Assembly: GCA_944415565.1 (NCBI GenBank)
Contig: CALYBQ010000005.1
Coordinates: forward strand, 1 to 64,000
Direction: 5' to 3'
DNA length: 64,000 nt
Source of the DNA: an uncultured Rikenellaceae bacterium
GTDB lineage: Bacteria; Bacteroidota; Bacteroidia; Bacteroidales; Rikenellaceae
Shown here: in pieces, positions 10,392 to 20,012 of the stretch
Numbering within the stretch: the first letter of the stretch is position 1
How the letters are laid out: each line of letters opens with the position of its first letter
Made by a program: the position numbers and the translations under genes
The notes under the pieces: generated by a model
Told to the model about the DNA's origin: nothing
Seen by the model: the letters and a program-made list of their open reading frames with translations, nothing else
Databases searched by the model: none

Positions 10392-13300
10392 TTAAAATTC
10401 AACCCTAACTCCAAGCAGGAACTTTCTTGCCGGAGGTGTCTTACTCCGGTCTCTGGCAATAGAATATTTATCAGTGCCATCCAACTGGATTTCTGGGTCT
10501 ACACCAGAATACTTAGTGAATGTAAGCAAGTTATACGCATTGAAAAACATACTTGCTTTTTTAAGTCCAAGTTTCTTCACAAAATTATCCGGAAGAGCAT
10601 AGTTCACAGTGATGTCTTTGAGTTTAACGAACGATGCATCCTCAATATACTGATCCGAAACAAGTGAGTTATAGTTGGTTCCCCACAGTGCCCTCGGAAT
10701 CTCTGTGATCTCACCTTTATACCTCCACCTTGCAAGAGCATTGGTAGACTGATTGTTCGCATTGCTCATCTGTTCAGAATTAAGGCGTGCCTCATTGTAA
10801 ACAGTATGTCCAAGTCGATATGCAATAGCAGCCCTGAAACTCAATTTCTTCCATTTTACCTGAACCGTTGCACCACCGGTAATAGACGGGTAAGAACTAC
10901 CGACATATACAATATCATATTGGTCGATGACACCGTCATAATTCTGGTCTTTGTAACGAACGTCACCGGCCCTCTGAGTCCAAGTACCGACCAATGTCGA
11001 AATAGGCTTGCCATCCAAGTCCGTAATCAAATTACCATACTGATCTCTTGCATATGTTTCTTTGTAATCCTGATAGATTCCATCAAATTCGAACCCAAAA
11101 ATAGAACCGATAGGAGTTCCTTCGACAGCTTTCCTTGGAATATTACCATTACCCAACGTATATGACGAAACCGAGTTATCACTGTCTTCATCCGTAGTAG
11201 GTAATTCCATAATACGGTTACGGTTACGGGCAAAGTTCACATTCTGGAAACTGATTGTAACTTTATTTTTACTTTCCTTATTACCAATAACAATCGCATC
11301 ATTATACGTGATACTACCCTCGATACCACGGTTCTGTACCCTACCGGCATTATACACACGAAGTTTCGTAAAGCCGGTACTTGATACTATGGCGTAATCC
11401 GTCTGGTACTGGTCTTTGGTATCCCTTTGGTAATAGTCAAGATTGAATGATAGTTTGTTGAACAATTCACCACCAAACGAGAAGTTCATAGAAGTTTCAA
11501 TCTCCGGTTTAAGATTATACAACTGCATCTGGTCCGGGTAGATGGATTCCCATGATTCACTGCCATACCATCCGCTTTCCGTATAACTACCTGTGATCTT
11601 AGTAAGGTCCTGAGCCTTTTCCATACGTCCGAAACTACCGGAAATACGCAGGTCTGATATCCACTTAACCGTCTGAAGCCATGGTTCCTTCTTCATATTC
11701 CATCTGAAGTCCATGGTCGGATTGAAGTTACCCCATTTCGAACCCAAAGCTCTGTTAGAGTTTGCACTAATACGTCCGCTGAAAGTAATATAATATCGTC
11801 CTTTATATCCGTATGTAGCAGATCCGAGAACAGCAATGTCCCTATACTTAGAGTTGCTCGACCCCATTCCGGTTACCTTACCCCCTGAAGATGGCAAAGA
11901 AACCTGTTCTGACCCGTTTCCAGAAGTCTTCAACTCATAACTATTGTTACTTTGTGCGTTGATACGCTCACCCACCATCATCCTTAACGTATGATTCTCC
12001 GGCAAAGTAAATTTATAGTTAGCTGTAAGACTGAGATAAGTCTTAGAGTTGTTACTCATAGATTCAACTCCTTTATTGTATTTATCGTCACTCCATTTGA
12101 CATTAATCGCTGATTCAGGCAAGAACCTTACATAACGCTGGGTTTTCATATCGAAAGAAACCTGTGCAGAAATAGAGAAGTTCTTAAAAAGATCATATGT
12201 TGTATTAAACTGTGCACCTACGTTCCTTGAATATTCTCTATTCGTAGACGCTTCTACCAAAGCTAATGGGTTAGCCAGCTTACTTTGAAGCACATCGCCA
12301 TTAGGAGCCGAAAAATATTCATCGGTCGGATTTCCGTCAGTATCGAGCACCCACGGACTCATATTCGGCATTTTTTTCAATGCAATAGCCCTTGGCGACT
12401 CTATATCATCCATACCTTGGTAAGCTTGATTCCTAGTACCCTCGCCGTAACTAAAACCCGACTGCACACGGAACTTTTTCGAGAACTTATAAGTTACGTT
12501 AAGTCGAGAAGTGATCCTCTCATAATCTGCACCTACCGTACTACTGCCCTCATTAGTATACCCCAACGAGAAAAAATAAGAAGCCTTATCACCACCACCA
12601 CTCATAGTAAAATCAGTAGTGTTATTGATAGCAGCCTGTGTAACCAAATCGAGCCAGTCAGTATTTTGGCTGTATTCTCTGAAATAATTATAATCCTGAT
12701 CGTAAAGAATATCTTTCTGATCTTGCAATTCATTCAAATAATCCGGATTGTAAGCATTGTCCCTTACACGGTTCCACATGGCATCCTGCATAAGGACTTT
12801 ATACTGGTCACCATTCAACAAATTGAACTTTGTAGGTTTCATAGTATAAGAAACCTTTTCCTGAATAGTAAAGTACGGAGTATGCTTACCACCCTGTCTG
12901 GTCGTAATCAAAAGTACACCATTGGCAGCTTGGTCGCCCCAAAGAGCTGTGGCAGATGCGTCCTTCAATACCTCGATATTTTGAATATCGTTAGGCGACA
13001 TATTTACCAAAGATCCGAAGTTTTCCACTGTTGCATCCGAGAAGTCGAAGTCCGGGTCTATCTGCGTATCCTGAGGCACTCCGTCGATAACGATAAGCGG
13101 CTCATTGTTGGCATTCAGAGAACCTGTACCACGGATACGGATAGTAGACAGCGTACCGGGGTCACCGTCTCCGATAATGTCAAGACCCGCGACCTTACCG
13201 ATAAGCATTTCTTCTACCGAAACGACCGCCATTTCCTGAAACTGGGTGATGTCGATTATTTCAGACGGATAACCGATCTCTTCACGAGGTCGACCGAAAG

Positions 13301-13682
13301 CATCGTTAGGATCAACCCAAGCTTCAGTTTCAACCACAGCCGCATCCAACACGATTGCATCCATCACCAAAGTAACATTCAATTTAGTCTGCCCCGTATA
13401 CTTAATTGTCTGAGACTTATATCCTACAAACGAGAATACGAGGTTAAGGTCTTTTTCTCCTGCCGGCACAACCAATATATAGTTACCGAGGTTATCGGTA
13501 GCCTTACCACTAATAGTACGTCCGTCCTTATTTTCCCACGTTACAGTCGCTCCCATAAGAGGCCCCATATCATCGGAAACTACACCACTAACCGTAGCCT
13601 GTGCAGTTGTCTGCTGAGCTGACGATACAACCGGAGATAGGAGTAATAAGGCTGTCGATATTATAGTTAAAATATGTTTCAT
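10392..13682 (-). CDS. SusC/RagA family TonB-linked outer-membrane transporter
   Basis: 1096 aa. Signal peptide (SPVVSSAQ), carboxypeptidase-regulatory-like domain at about 28-115 (ATVSGVVSDDMGPLMGATV...FSFVGYKSQ), plug domain with IRIRGTGSLNANNEPLIVIDGVP near 185-205 and a SusC-type IEVLKDASATALWGDQAANGVLLITT motif near 240, then a barrel ending LLGVRVEF. It imports oligomeric nutrients together with the SusD that starts 15 bp downstream. The upstream neighbour is the large fasciclin lipoprotein (21 bp gap), so the operon order is FAS-SusC-SusD-FAS-FAS-SusC-SusD. No anti-sigma-interacting N-terminal extension is apparent. Confidence 0.95.
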   Translation of the reverse strand: MKHILTIISTALLLLSPVVSSAQQTTAQATVSGVVSDDMGPLMGATVTWENKDGRTISGKATDNLGNYILVVPAGEKDLNLVFSFVGYKSQTIKYTGQTKLNVTLVMDAIVLDAAVVETEAWVDPNDAFGRPREEIGYPSEIIDITQFQEMAVVSVEEMLIGKVAGLDIIGDGDPGTLSTIRIRGTGSLNANNEPLIVIDGVPQDTQIDPDFDFSDATVENFGSLVNMSPNDIQNIEVLKDASATALWGDQAANGVLLITTRQGGKHTPYFTIQEKVSYTMKPTKFNLLNGDQYKVLMQDAMWNRVRDNAYNPDYLNELQDQKDILYDQDYNYFREYSQNTDWLDLVTQAAINNTTDFTMSGGGDKASYFFSLGYTNEGSSTVGADYERITSRLNVTYKFSKKFRVQSGFSYGEGTRNQAYQGMDDIESPRAIALKKMPNMSPWVLDTDGNPTDEYFSAPNGDVLQSKLANPLALVEASTNREYSRNVGAQFNTTYDLFKNFSISAQVSFDMKTQRYVRFLPESAINVKWSDDKYNKGVESMSNNSKTYLSLTANYKFTLPENHTLRMMVGERINAQSNNSYELKTSGNGSEQVSLPSSGGKVTGMGSSNSKYRDIAVLGSATYGYKGRYYITFSGRISANSNRALGSKWGNFNPTMDFRWNMKKEPWLQTVKWISDLRISGSFGRMEKAQDLTKITGSYTESGWYGSESWESIYPDQMQLYNLKPEIETSMNFSFGGELFNKLSFNLDYYQRDTKDQYQTDYAIVSSTGFTKLRVYNAGRVQNRGIEGSITYNDAIVIGNKESKNKVTISFQNVNFARNRNRIMELPTTDEDSDNSVSSYTLGNGNIPRKAVEGTPIGSIFGFEFDGIYQDYKETYARDQYGNLITDLDGKPISTLVGTWTQRAGDVRYKDQNYDGVIDQYDIVYVGSSYPSITGGATVQVKWKKLSFRAAIAYRLGHTVYNEARLNSEQMSNANNQSTNALARWRYKGEITEIPRALWGTNYNSLVSDQYIEDASFVKLKDITVNYALPDNFVKKLGLKKASMFFNAYNLLTFTKYSGVDPEIQLDGTDKYSIARDRSKTPPARKFLLGVRVEF

Positions 13683-13703
13683 TATATCGAATTTATAGGT
13701 TGG

Positions 13704-16229
13704 TTAAAATTCTCCTGAAATCATTTCTGAATACGAGAAACACTTGTCAATAACAAAGCATATACCAGCATCGGAACGTCTTGCAGGCATAAGTAACTCA
13801 GGATCTCCCGGTTCGTCTTCATTCTCCGGCGGCCAATAAAGTAGCGTGTATGCTCTATCCCCTGATGCATTTTCCAGATACATCCTCATACAATCATTCG
13901 GATCCCAACCCACTTTACAATACACGGCATCATTCATATCAGTAACATCAATACCGGTTTGAAGAGTATATTCATATGGCTGATCAGAAGATATTCCAGT
14001 ATAAGGATCTAAGCCCTGTAGCGTATAATATGTCAAATTATTCTGGAACCTGTCAAAGAAATAGAATTTGCACCATCTCTCGAGTGCTTTTCTTCGTTCT
14101 TCTTGCACGTCGGCATCAACACCTTCATCTTCAGGATCATAATACGGTATTATAGCACCGGGTCCTGCAGCCAGAGCTTCTTCAATGGCTTCATTGCTCG
14201 GCATAAATACCATAAGATCTTTTGCAGAATTCCATCCATTCGCCACATATTCCTCACCACTCAGTACCCCTGCATCCTTACATAATTCCTTGAACAGATA
14301 ACCCGGCTTCCATGTTTGTGAACTTCCGTTACCGGCTACATACCTTATAGCATCACGTATATTTTTACCCGAACCACGGTCATTGTTTTTCACAGCCACT
14401 TCATGCACTGTACCGGATTCCATGCCGATCTCTTCTCCAGAATAAGTCTGCACATACAATAGAGGGACCTCTACCTCGCTGTAAAACTCACCGTCCAACT
14501 GATATAAATATGTTGCAGCACCGTTCGCACTGTTCCAAACCGTCGTAAAATAACGTAAATAATGAGAATCGTTCGCGATAGAATCCTCAGGCCAAGGCAC
14601 ATATTCTATTTTTTGGCCTACAACCTGCTGTGCCATAAATGCACCCAAATCATGGTCGTTTACCGCTCCTGATTCGAAAGTACCATTGCTTCTATTACCT
14701 TTCTGCACTATAGTTTTCAAAGGATCTGTCGCATGCTGTGCCACACGATATATATTGCCTGTCTGCACCGACCCGTCCTGCAAATTAGCATCGCTGACCA
14801 CAAACAGCGTTTTCTCCGAAGCATCAGCTGTCAACATGTACATATCTTTGGCATTGAAAGCTTCGGCAAAAACCCGGAAAGACTTACCCGATGTAATAGT
14901 AAACAACGGCCTGGTCAGCCTCTTCATTACATTGGGAGTATTCACTTCTTTCATGCAATAAACTACTCCGTTAGCCGCCACTTTTATTTCTTCTATCTGA
15001 TCTTCGGTTGGAAGATATACCTCCCCGAACGCACCGACAACACCCTCAGTCGTAAGCTGAGATGGGATTATGATTTCTCGCTTACCAAACAAATGTGCAA
15101 TTACAAAATGATACAACGTATTCAAAGGCAGCTCATTGATAACCTGCTCTATCTCGCGTCCCTGAATCCATTCTGTCAGATTTTCTTCAATCCATGCAGT
15201 TATAGCATCATCATTAGGGATCATAGCCGTAATGGTATAGCTCATGGAACGCTCTATGTTATTCTCACCGTCCTTACCCGGAATATATGTCCATTCGCTT
15301 GCTATCTGGGGTATGATGACAGTTGACGCCGGGTCTAAGAAAGTGTAATGATAATACAAACTATCGCCGGGAATAGCGTACAATTTTGACACATCTGCAT
15401 CATATGTATACCTGTTCAGACGCTGAATGATCTGTGCGAAATATTTATGGTTTTCTGCAAGTTCACCACCCAAAGTCTCATCGAGAAGTTCATAAATGGT
15501 AGGCTGCGGAACTGCCACTTTATCTATAGTATAAAGGTATCCGTTGTCGGCGGGTATGCCCTGCTCGATTACAGCAGCATCGCCAACATACAAACGGTTA
15601 TTATCTCCCTGCCAATTTACATCTGGGTATAGTTGGCGAAAATCGCCCTCGATATCTGGGCTCTTCTTGTTTTTGAACAGATTGGTCGAATATACAGGCA
15701 AAAACTTTTCCCTTTTATACAATTGAGTTTGCCTATGACTAAGAGGGTCTTCGTAATATTCGATTGGCTCCCTTGCAAGGGTCTGATACCTATACGCTGA
15801 TCCGTTCCCCCGAGGAGCTTCCGGGTCGGAACTCATAGTAAATCCGAGGAAGTCGTCGACAGTATAAGCGAATTGGATTACATGGTAAGCAACCACCCTC
15901 CGCAAATACTCCATCTTCTCATAATCGAGAGCCACATCGGAAAGGTCAGCAACTTCCAATTCCTCCATCATGAATTCCTCGAAAGCGTTATCGTCCGGCG
16001 CAAATACGGTCAACAGAGAGCTCTTATCCATCGCCTGCTTGTAACCGGTCATATCGACCGCTTTCAAGAAAAGAGAGTAATTCCCTCTTTTTTCCAGGTT
16101 TTCATAGATGCTACCCTTGGCAACCTTAGTCGCGCCTTCCCTGCCGTATGGCCACCATGACCAATTCTTACAGCCGCAGAAAACAAGTGACACGGTAATG
16201 ATAAATACCAGACGTCGAAATAAATTCAT
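13704..16229 (-). CDS. Large multi-domain fasciclin (FAS1) lipoprotein
   Basis: 841 aa from the ATG at 16229, chosen because it begins exactly at the signal peptide (MNLFRRLVFIITVSLVF then C-G-C); an ATG at 16268 would add 13 basic residues. At least three FAS1-like segments are seen: about 40-150 (SIYENLEKRGNYSLFLKAVDMTG...TVFAPDDNAFEEFM), about 245-400 (TIYELLDETLGG...IPNDDAITAW...LNTLYHFVIAHLF) and about 650-790 (YLFKELCKDAGVLSG...MVFMPSNEAIEEAL...CKFYFFDRF). It is the first gene of the operon and is followed 21 bp later by SusC. The probable function is surface adhesion or ligand presentation; the ligand is unknown. Confidence 0.8.
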   Translation of the reverse strand: MNLFRRLVFIITVSLVFCGCKNWSWWPYGREGATKVAKGSIYENLEKRGNYSLFLKAVDMTGYKQAMDKSSLLTVFAPDDNAFEEFMMEELEVADLSDVALDYEKMEYLRRVVAYHVIQFAYTVDDFLGFTMSSDPEAPRGNGSAYRYQTLAREPIEYYEDPLSHRQTQLYKREKFLPVYSTNLFKNKKSPDIEGDFRQLYPDVNWQGDNNRLYVGDAAVIEQGIPADNGYLYTIDKVAVPQPTIYELLDETLGGELAENHKYFAQIIQRLNRYTYDADVSKLYAIPGDSLYYHYTFLDPASTVIIPQIASEWTYIPGKDGENNIERSMSYTITAMIPNDDAITAWIEENLTEWIQGREIEQVINELPLNTLYHFVIAHLFGKREIIIPSQLTTEGVVGAFGEVYLPTEDQIEEIKVAANGVVYCMKEVNTPNVMKRLTRPLFTITSGKSFRVFAEAFNAKDMYMLTADASEKTLFVVSDANLQDGSVQTGNIYRVAQHATDPLKTIVQKGNRSNGTFESGAVNDHDLGAFMAQQVVGQKIEYVPWPEDSIANDSHYLRYFTTVWNSANGAATYLYQLDGEFYSEVEVPLLYVQTYSGEEIGMESGTVHEVAVKNNDRGSGKNIRDAIRYVAGNGSSQTWKPGYLFKELCKDAGVLSGEEYVANGWNSAKDLMVFMPSNEAIEEALAAGPGAIIPYYDPEDEGVDADVQEERRKALERWCKFYFFDRFQNNLTYYTLQGLDPYTGISSDQPYEYTLQTGIDVTDMNDAVYCKVGWDPNDCMRMYLENASGDRAYTLLYWPPENEDEPGDPELLMPARRSDAGICFVIDKCFSYSEMISGEF

Positions 16230-16773
16230 ATTCGGTCTTTTTAGGTTAGTTTTTCTATTAAATTTCAAATCTCCTCGTGCCAGCCATATGGAGACACGTT
16301 TTTACGATGCAAGAAAGCAATAAAGCCTCGCTCGCGCGGGTTCTAACTGGTCAAAAATTGTAACATACTATTCAAATTATTATTTTACGAAGTTTTAAGT
16401 GTCACAACAACAAATAAGGGCCGTAATCACGCTCTCAGAACCCTCTTGGCGGCACACGCACAACACCCCCGCCCATTATATTTTTTACAAAAATTAGTTC
16501 AATGAAAAAACAATGAACCGAAACAACGAACCCTTACGGGGCCCGACAAAAACTTCCCGGTCATTTCACAGATTAATACAACACCCACAGGGAAGAGATG
16601 CCCGCCATAAAGATAAGTAAATTTATCCTTATTTCAATTTTTGACAATCAATTTATCTAACACCTACACAATAATATCCGAAGTGGAGCGTTGGCACGAT
16701 TTTAGCATAAAAACAAACCGTCTTCGGCATACACCAATAAAGACAAAGAGCCTCAAAATACGTCTAAAAAGAT
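16230..16773. other. Intergenic region between divergent transcripts
   Basis: This stretch of more than 500 bp has no convincing gene on either strand. It must hold the promoter of the minus-strand fasciclin/SusCD operon. Two minus-strand AT-rich stretches ending in TTTG (complement of 16373-16380 and about 16488-16500) resemble the TAnnTTTG box but with a wrong internal spacing, so I do not assign a promoter. A weak 5-bp hairpin lies near 16613. No sigma or anti-sigma gene and no hybrid two-component gene adjoins it. Confidence 0.5.
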
Positions 16774-16781
16774 TACCTTTG
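16774..16781 (+). promoter_or_regulatory. -7 promoter box of the SDR gene
   Basis: TACCTTTG matches the Bacteroidota -7 consensus TAnnTTTG exactly and ends 19 bp before the ATG. No clear TTTG is seen at -33. Confidence 0.5.
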
Positions 16782-16800
16782 CCGGACTTACCTATATAAT

Positions 16801-17553
16801 ATGGATATGACGCACCCAGATATGACAAACACCGAAGGCAGACGTATCGTAATAATCGGAGGGACATCTGGGATCGGCCGGGCGCTTGCCAATATGTACC
16901 TTAATGAGAATCCCGCTAATATTATAGGTATCACGGGACGGAGGACGGAAGCACTCGAAGAGATGTACAGCCAGAACCCGAACAGGGTTGCATACCGCAC
17001 CATGGACGTACAACGCGAAGACTGTCAGCAAATATTGGGCGATCTTCTCTCCGAAATGGGAGGTGCAGACATTATTATATATAGTGCAGGTGTCGGAACC
17101 CAGAACATAGGTCCTGAACTGCACGCGGAAACGGAGATGCCGGCAGTTCACACCAATGTGGTAGGATTCACGCGCATAATCATGTTCGCCTACAATTACT
17201 TCCGCGCCAACGGCGGAGGACAATTCGTCACCATAGCGTCCATGGCAGGACTGCGCCCATTGCGTCATTCGCCCGCATACAGCGCGACGAAACGTTACGA
17301 AATACATTACACATCGTGCCTCGCGCAGCTCGCGCACAAAAACGGAGAGCCGATCAAGTTCACGACAATCATGCCGGGCTTCATCCGCACCGATCTGCTC
17401 AAGCACAAATACCCTATCGTCATCAGCCTCGAAAAAGGCAGCCGATTAATCTACAAAGCGATAAATAAGAGGAAACGCCGGGCCATAATCCCCGGCAGAT
17501 GGCGCATCATAGCTTTCGTATGGCGGCTCATACCGTTCTGGGAAAAATTCTGA
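16801..17553 (+). CDS. Short-chain dehydrogenase/reductase (SDR)
   Basis: 250 aa. A classical SDR: the Rossmann nucleotide-binding motif GGTSGIG lies near residues 19-25, followed by an ITGRR segment that suggests NADP(H) preference. A YSAG stretch stands where NNAG is usual (about 97-100), with the catalytic Ser in SMAG near 146 and the Tyr-x3-Lys pair in YSATK near 160. The C-terminus is basic, with a hydrophobic segment (IIAFVWRLIPFWEKF) that may attach to the membrane. The start at 16801 is set by a -7 box 19 bp upstream; ATGs 6 and 21 bp later are possible. The substrate is not evident. It stands alone, convergent with a glycosyltransferase gene. Confidence 0.9.
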   Translation: MDMTHPDMTNTEGRRIVIIGGTSGIGRALANMYLNENPANIIGITGRRTEALEEMYSQNPNRVAYRTMDVQREDCQQILGDLLSEMGGADIIIYSAGVGTQNIGPELHAETEMPAVHTNVVGFTRIIMFAYNYFRANGGGQFVTIASMAGLRPLRHSPAYSATKRYEIHYTSCLAQLAHKNGEPIKFTTIMPGFIRTDLLKHKYPIVISLEKGSRLIYKAINKRKRRAIIPGRWRIIAFVWRLIPFWEKF

Positions 17554-17586
17554 CACCTCCCTGCGGCAAGCAAAACAAGATATGAA

Positions 17587-17618
17587 CGCCGCATACGGAC
17601 GGCCAGACAAATGCGGCG
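17587..17618. terminator. Hairpin between convergent genes
   Basis: CGCCGCAT (17587-17594) and ATGCGGCG (17611-17618) form a perfect 8-bp stem with a 16-nt loop, between the SDR and the convergent glycosyltransferase. There is no T-run on either side, so termination is only suggested by position. Confidence 0.35.
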
Positions 17619-17620
17619 GC

Positions 17621-18712
17621 TTAATTGATTGCCGTGTGCCTTTTCTTCAGAATTTCGTCTACCTTTTCGATTATTTCATCCATATCCTTAACGTCGGACG
17701 TTTTGATTGCGATGCTATGGGCGTTGTACACCTGATATACACGCGGGTCGGTCATAGAGAAAAGCCCGAGGACGGGAATATGCGCGGCCCCGGCCAAGTG
17801 CATTATGCCGCAGTCTGCTCCTATATACATCTCCGTATTGGCCATGACCGCCGCAATTTCGAAAAGGTCGCGGCTATAAAAAGAGATCTCTTTGAAATCT
17901 ATCTGCGAAACATTCTCGACAGGCAGTATCTCCACAAAGTTGTAGTCGTCACCGAATCTCTCTTTCAGCCTGCCGTAGAACTCCAGCCACCAATCCTTCG
18001 AGAAACATTTAGCCCCCGTGGCGTAAGTATAAAGCGATATAGTCGGTTTGTCGTTCTTCACAAGCCCCTTGAGTACCTCAGCCCCATGCCTCATATCTTC
18101 GGCATTAAGTTTAATATCCAACTCGGAAATAGGCTTCCCCATATCCTGCCAACCTATACGCTTCAACAACGCCCTCAGACAATAGACAGGCTTCTTGGCC
18201 ATGTGCATATAATCCTCATTCTGCGCCACTTCCTCCGGAATCTCGCAATACAACCTATACTTTCCACGCGAGAAGGAAGTCGCCAACCTGCCCGACGACG
18301 AGTTAGGCGTAACGTTGACTATAAGATCGTAAGTGTAACGCCTCAACGCTATCCAGACCTTCATATACGCCCACAAATGCCGGAACGGCCTTCCCGGTAG
18401 ACGTATAATACGATCAACCTGCGGATAATTCTTGAACAGTATACGCGCCAGATTCCCTTTCACGAACAGGTCTATCTTGCAATCAGGGAAATCTTCCGCA
18501 ACCTCTTTCACCAGAGGTGTCATCAACAATTGGTTGCCGAGCCTGCCGTTCGGACGACACAACAGTACCCGTTTTATCTCGTCGTAAGAAATTTTAGACA
18601 AGGCAAGATCGTCCTTGGCCCCGTTACCTATACCGCTCGTAAGGCCGCGAAGTATCGACCTTCTAAGATCATTTATAGTCATCTCCAGAAATGCCGTATT
18701 AAAATCCGACAT
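17621..18712 (-). CDS. Glycosyltransferase family 9 (heptosyltransferase-like)
   Basis: 363 aa from the ATG at 18712; a further ATG at 18682 is a plausible alternative, since a TACCTTTA box overlaps the first ATG. GT9 (ADP-heptose:LPS heptosyltransferase fold) is shown by VLLCRPNGRLGNQLLMTPLVKEV near the N-terminus and by the C-terminal nucleotide-sugar-binding segment MYIGADCGIMHLAGAAHIPVLGLF near residues 290-315. The expected role is addition of a sugar to the lipopolysaccharide core at the cytoplasmic face of the inner membrane. The acceptor cannot be told. It is a single gene, convergent with the SDR. Confidence 0.88.
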   Translation of the reverse strand: MSDFNTAFLEMTINDLRRSILRGLTSGIGNGAKDDLALSKISYDEIKRVLLCRPNGRLGNQLLMTPLVKEVAEDFPDCKIDLFVKGNLARILFKNYPQVDRIIRLPGRPFRHLWAYMKVWIALRRYTYDLIVNVTPNSSSGRLATSFSRGKYRLYCEIPEEVAQNEDYMHMAKKPVYCLRALLKRIGWQDMGKPISELDIKLNAEDMRHGAEVLKGLVKNDKPTISLYTYATGAKCFSKDWWLEFYGRLKERFGDDYNFVEILPVENVSQIDFKEISFYSRDLFEIAAVMANTEMYIGADCGIMHLAGAAHIPVLGLFSMTDPRVYQVYNAHSIAIKTSDVKDMDEIIEKVDEILKKRHTAIN

Positions 18713-19030
18713 AAAGGTAATAAAAAACATATATAAGGCCACTTTATTGGGCTAAACTTCGGAAAATTATCTTACAACGCCACTTCAAGACACGAATCGC
18801 GCAACCGACAGCCAATACGGCGGCCTACCCATACCTCCAGCGAGATGGATACAATACAGACATTAAAATATCAACAGATTAATAATTGCACCATCAACTA
18901 TCGCTCGATCAACATTTATCAGCCATAAATTCACAAAACAACGTAGAAATAACAACCGAGCGCTAACCGCAAAAGGCAAGCTTAAAGACACAAGGAAAAC
19001 ACAAATGATATAATCGCCACATCGGGAGCA
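18713..19030. other. Intergenic region, nothing recognised
   Basis: About 320 bp between two minus-strand genes. I see no ORF, RNA gene, repeat or strong hairpin. The minus-strand TACCTTTA directly at 18712-18721 may be a -7 box for the glycosyltransferase. Confidence 0.4.
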
Positions 19031-19858
19031 TCACTTACGGTCGGCGAGAGCATCGACACGGGTTTTGAAAAATTCGGCAAGCTTCCTACCCGATTTTATA
19101 TTCGCGAACTCTTCCGGCATAACAGGTTCGCCGAACCTCACCACGACCGTCTTCCCGCGCTTATTGAACAGTTCGTGCGGCAACCGTATCGTACGCAGAC
19201 GCCATCCGAACAACCCGAGCAGATTATATATCCACGAATTTTGGCCGCTTACCCATACCGGTATCACGGGCACTCCCGCTTTCCGAATCATCCTCACCGT
19301 AGACGGCTTCCACGGCCCGTCTTTCACAGCGAAACCTTTCCACGTCAGTTTAGGCACGGAAACCGCACCCGCCGGAAAAAACCCGAGCGGCCTCCTCGAA
19401 TCCATATGATCGAGACAATTCCTCACGCTGGCCGCTCCGGCAATCATATTATCTTTCTCGTACGGATTCACACGAATGAAATGGGCCGACATCGTATCTA
19501 TGAGGCTGAGAATAAAATTGGCGGTCACCTTATAGTCCGGACGCATCTTGCCAACGATAGAGATTATCCCGAGTGCGTCCACATGGCCGTAAGGATGATT
19601 TGACACCGTGACGAACGGAACTCCATCGAATCGGCTGATTACATCCGCATTCTCGGCCACGATTTTGACGCCTATATCGTCGAGAACATGCTTGCAGAAT
19701 TCGACGCCCTCGTACATCTTGCATCTGTCGTAAACGCCGTTGACCTTGTTCAACCCGAACAAAGCCATCCCCCAATCTATAATAAGGCCGCCGAATCTGG
19801 TATCCAGAGACGGGACCCAGCCTTGGATCTGTTTCTTACTGACAAGTTTTTCTTTCAA
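19031..19858 (-). CDS. Lysophospholipid acyltransferase-like protein (PlsC/GlsA superfamily)
   Basis: 275 aa. The acyltransferase core has SNHPYGHVDALGII (His...Asp catalytic pair near 85-91) and FPAGAVS (near 155), the same HP(Y/F)GxxD and FPAG layout found in the gene at 56740, so the two are paralogues. Substrates are an acyl-ACP or acyl-CoA and a lipid or aminolipid acceptor. The start is a TTG at 19858: an in-frame TGA lies 8 codons upstream and no ATG occurs before residue 31. A TATATTGT box 29 bp upstream is compatible with this. It is divergent from a GNAT gene and has no lipid-gene neighbour that would fix its role. Confidence 0.8.
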   Translation of the reverse strand: MKEKLVSKKQIQGWVPSLDTRFGGLIIDWGMALFGLNKVNGVYDRCKMYEGVEFCKHVLDDIGVKIVAENADVISRFDGVPFVTVSNHPYGHVDALGIISIVGKMRPDYKVTANFILSLIDTMSAHFIRVNPYEKDNMIAGAASVRNCLDHMDSRRPLGFFPAGAVSVPKLTWKGFAVKDGPWKPSTVRMIRKAGVPVIPVWVSGQNSWIYNLLGLFGWRLRTIRLPHELFNKRGKTVVVRFGEPVMPEEFANIKSGRKLAEFFKTRVDALADRK

Positions 19859-19976
19859 GATGCACCAAAGGGTTTCGTTTCAGTCTACAATATAAGTATT
19901 TTTCATGCGAAACGAAAAAACTGCCCGCACTAAACTTGCACAACCTCATCCGCATGGCAATAGCGGCCGAAAATAA

Positions 19977-19984
19977 TACCTTTG
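19977..19984 (+). promoter_or_regulatory. -7 promoter box of the GNAT gene
   Basis: TACCTTTG, an exact TAnnTTTG match, 28 bp before the ATG at 20013. No clear -33 TTTG. Confidence 0.5.
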
Positions 19985-20012
19985 CATTAAGAATCCATAT
20001 ATCCCGAAAAGC

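Noticed and set aside
12285..13622. 445-codon plus-strand ORF opposite a SusC gene
   Set aside because: It lies wholly antisense to the SusC start region, has a composition of reverse-complement shadows and no recognisable domain.
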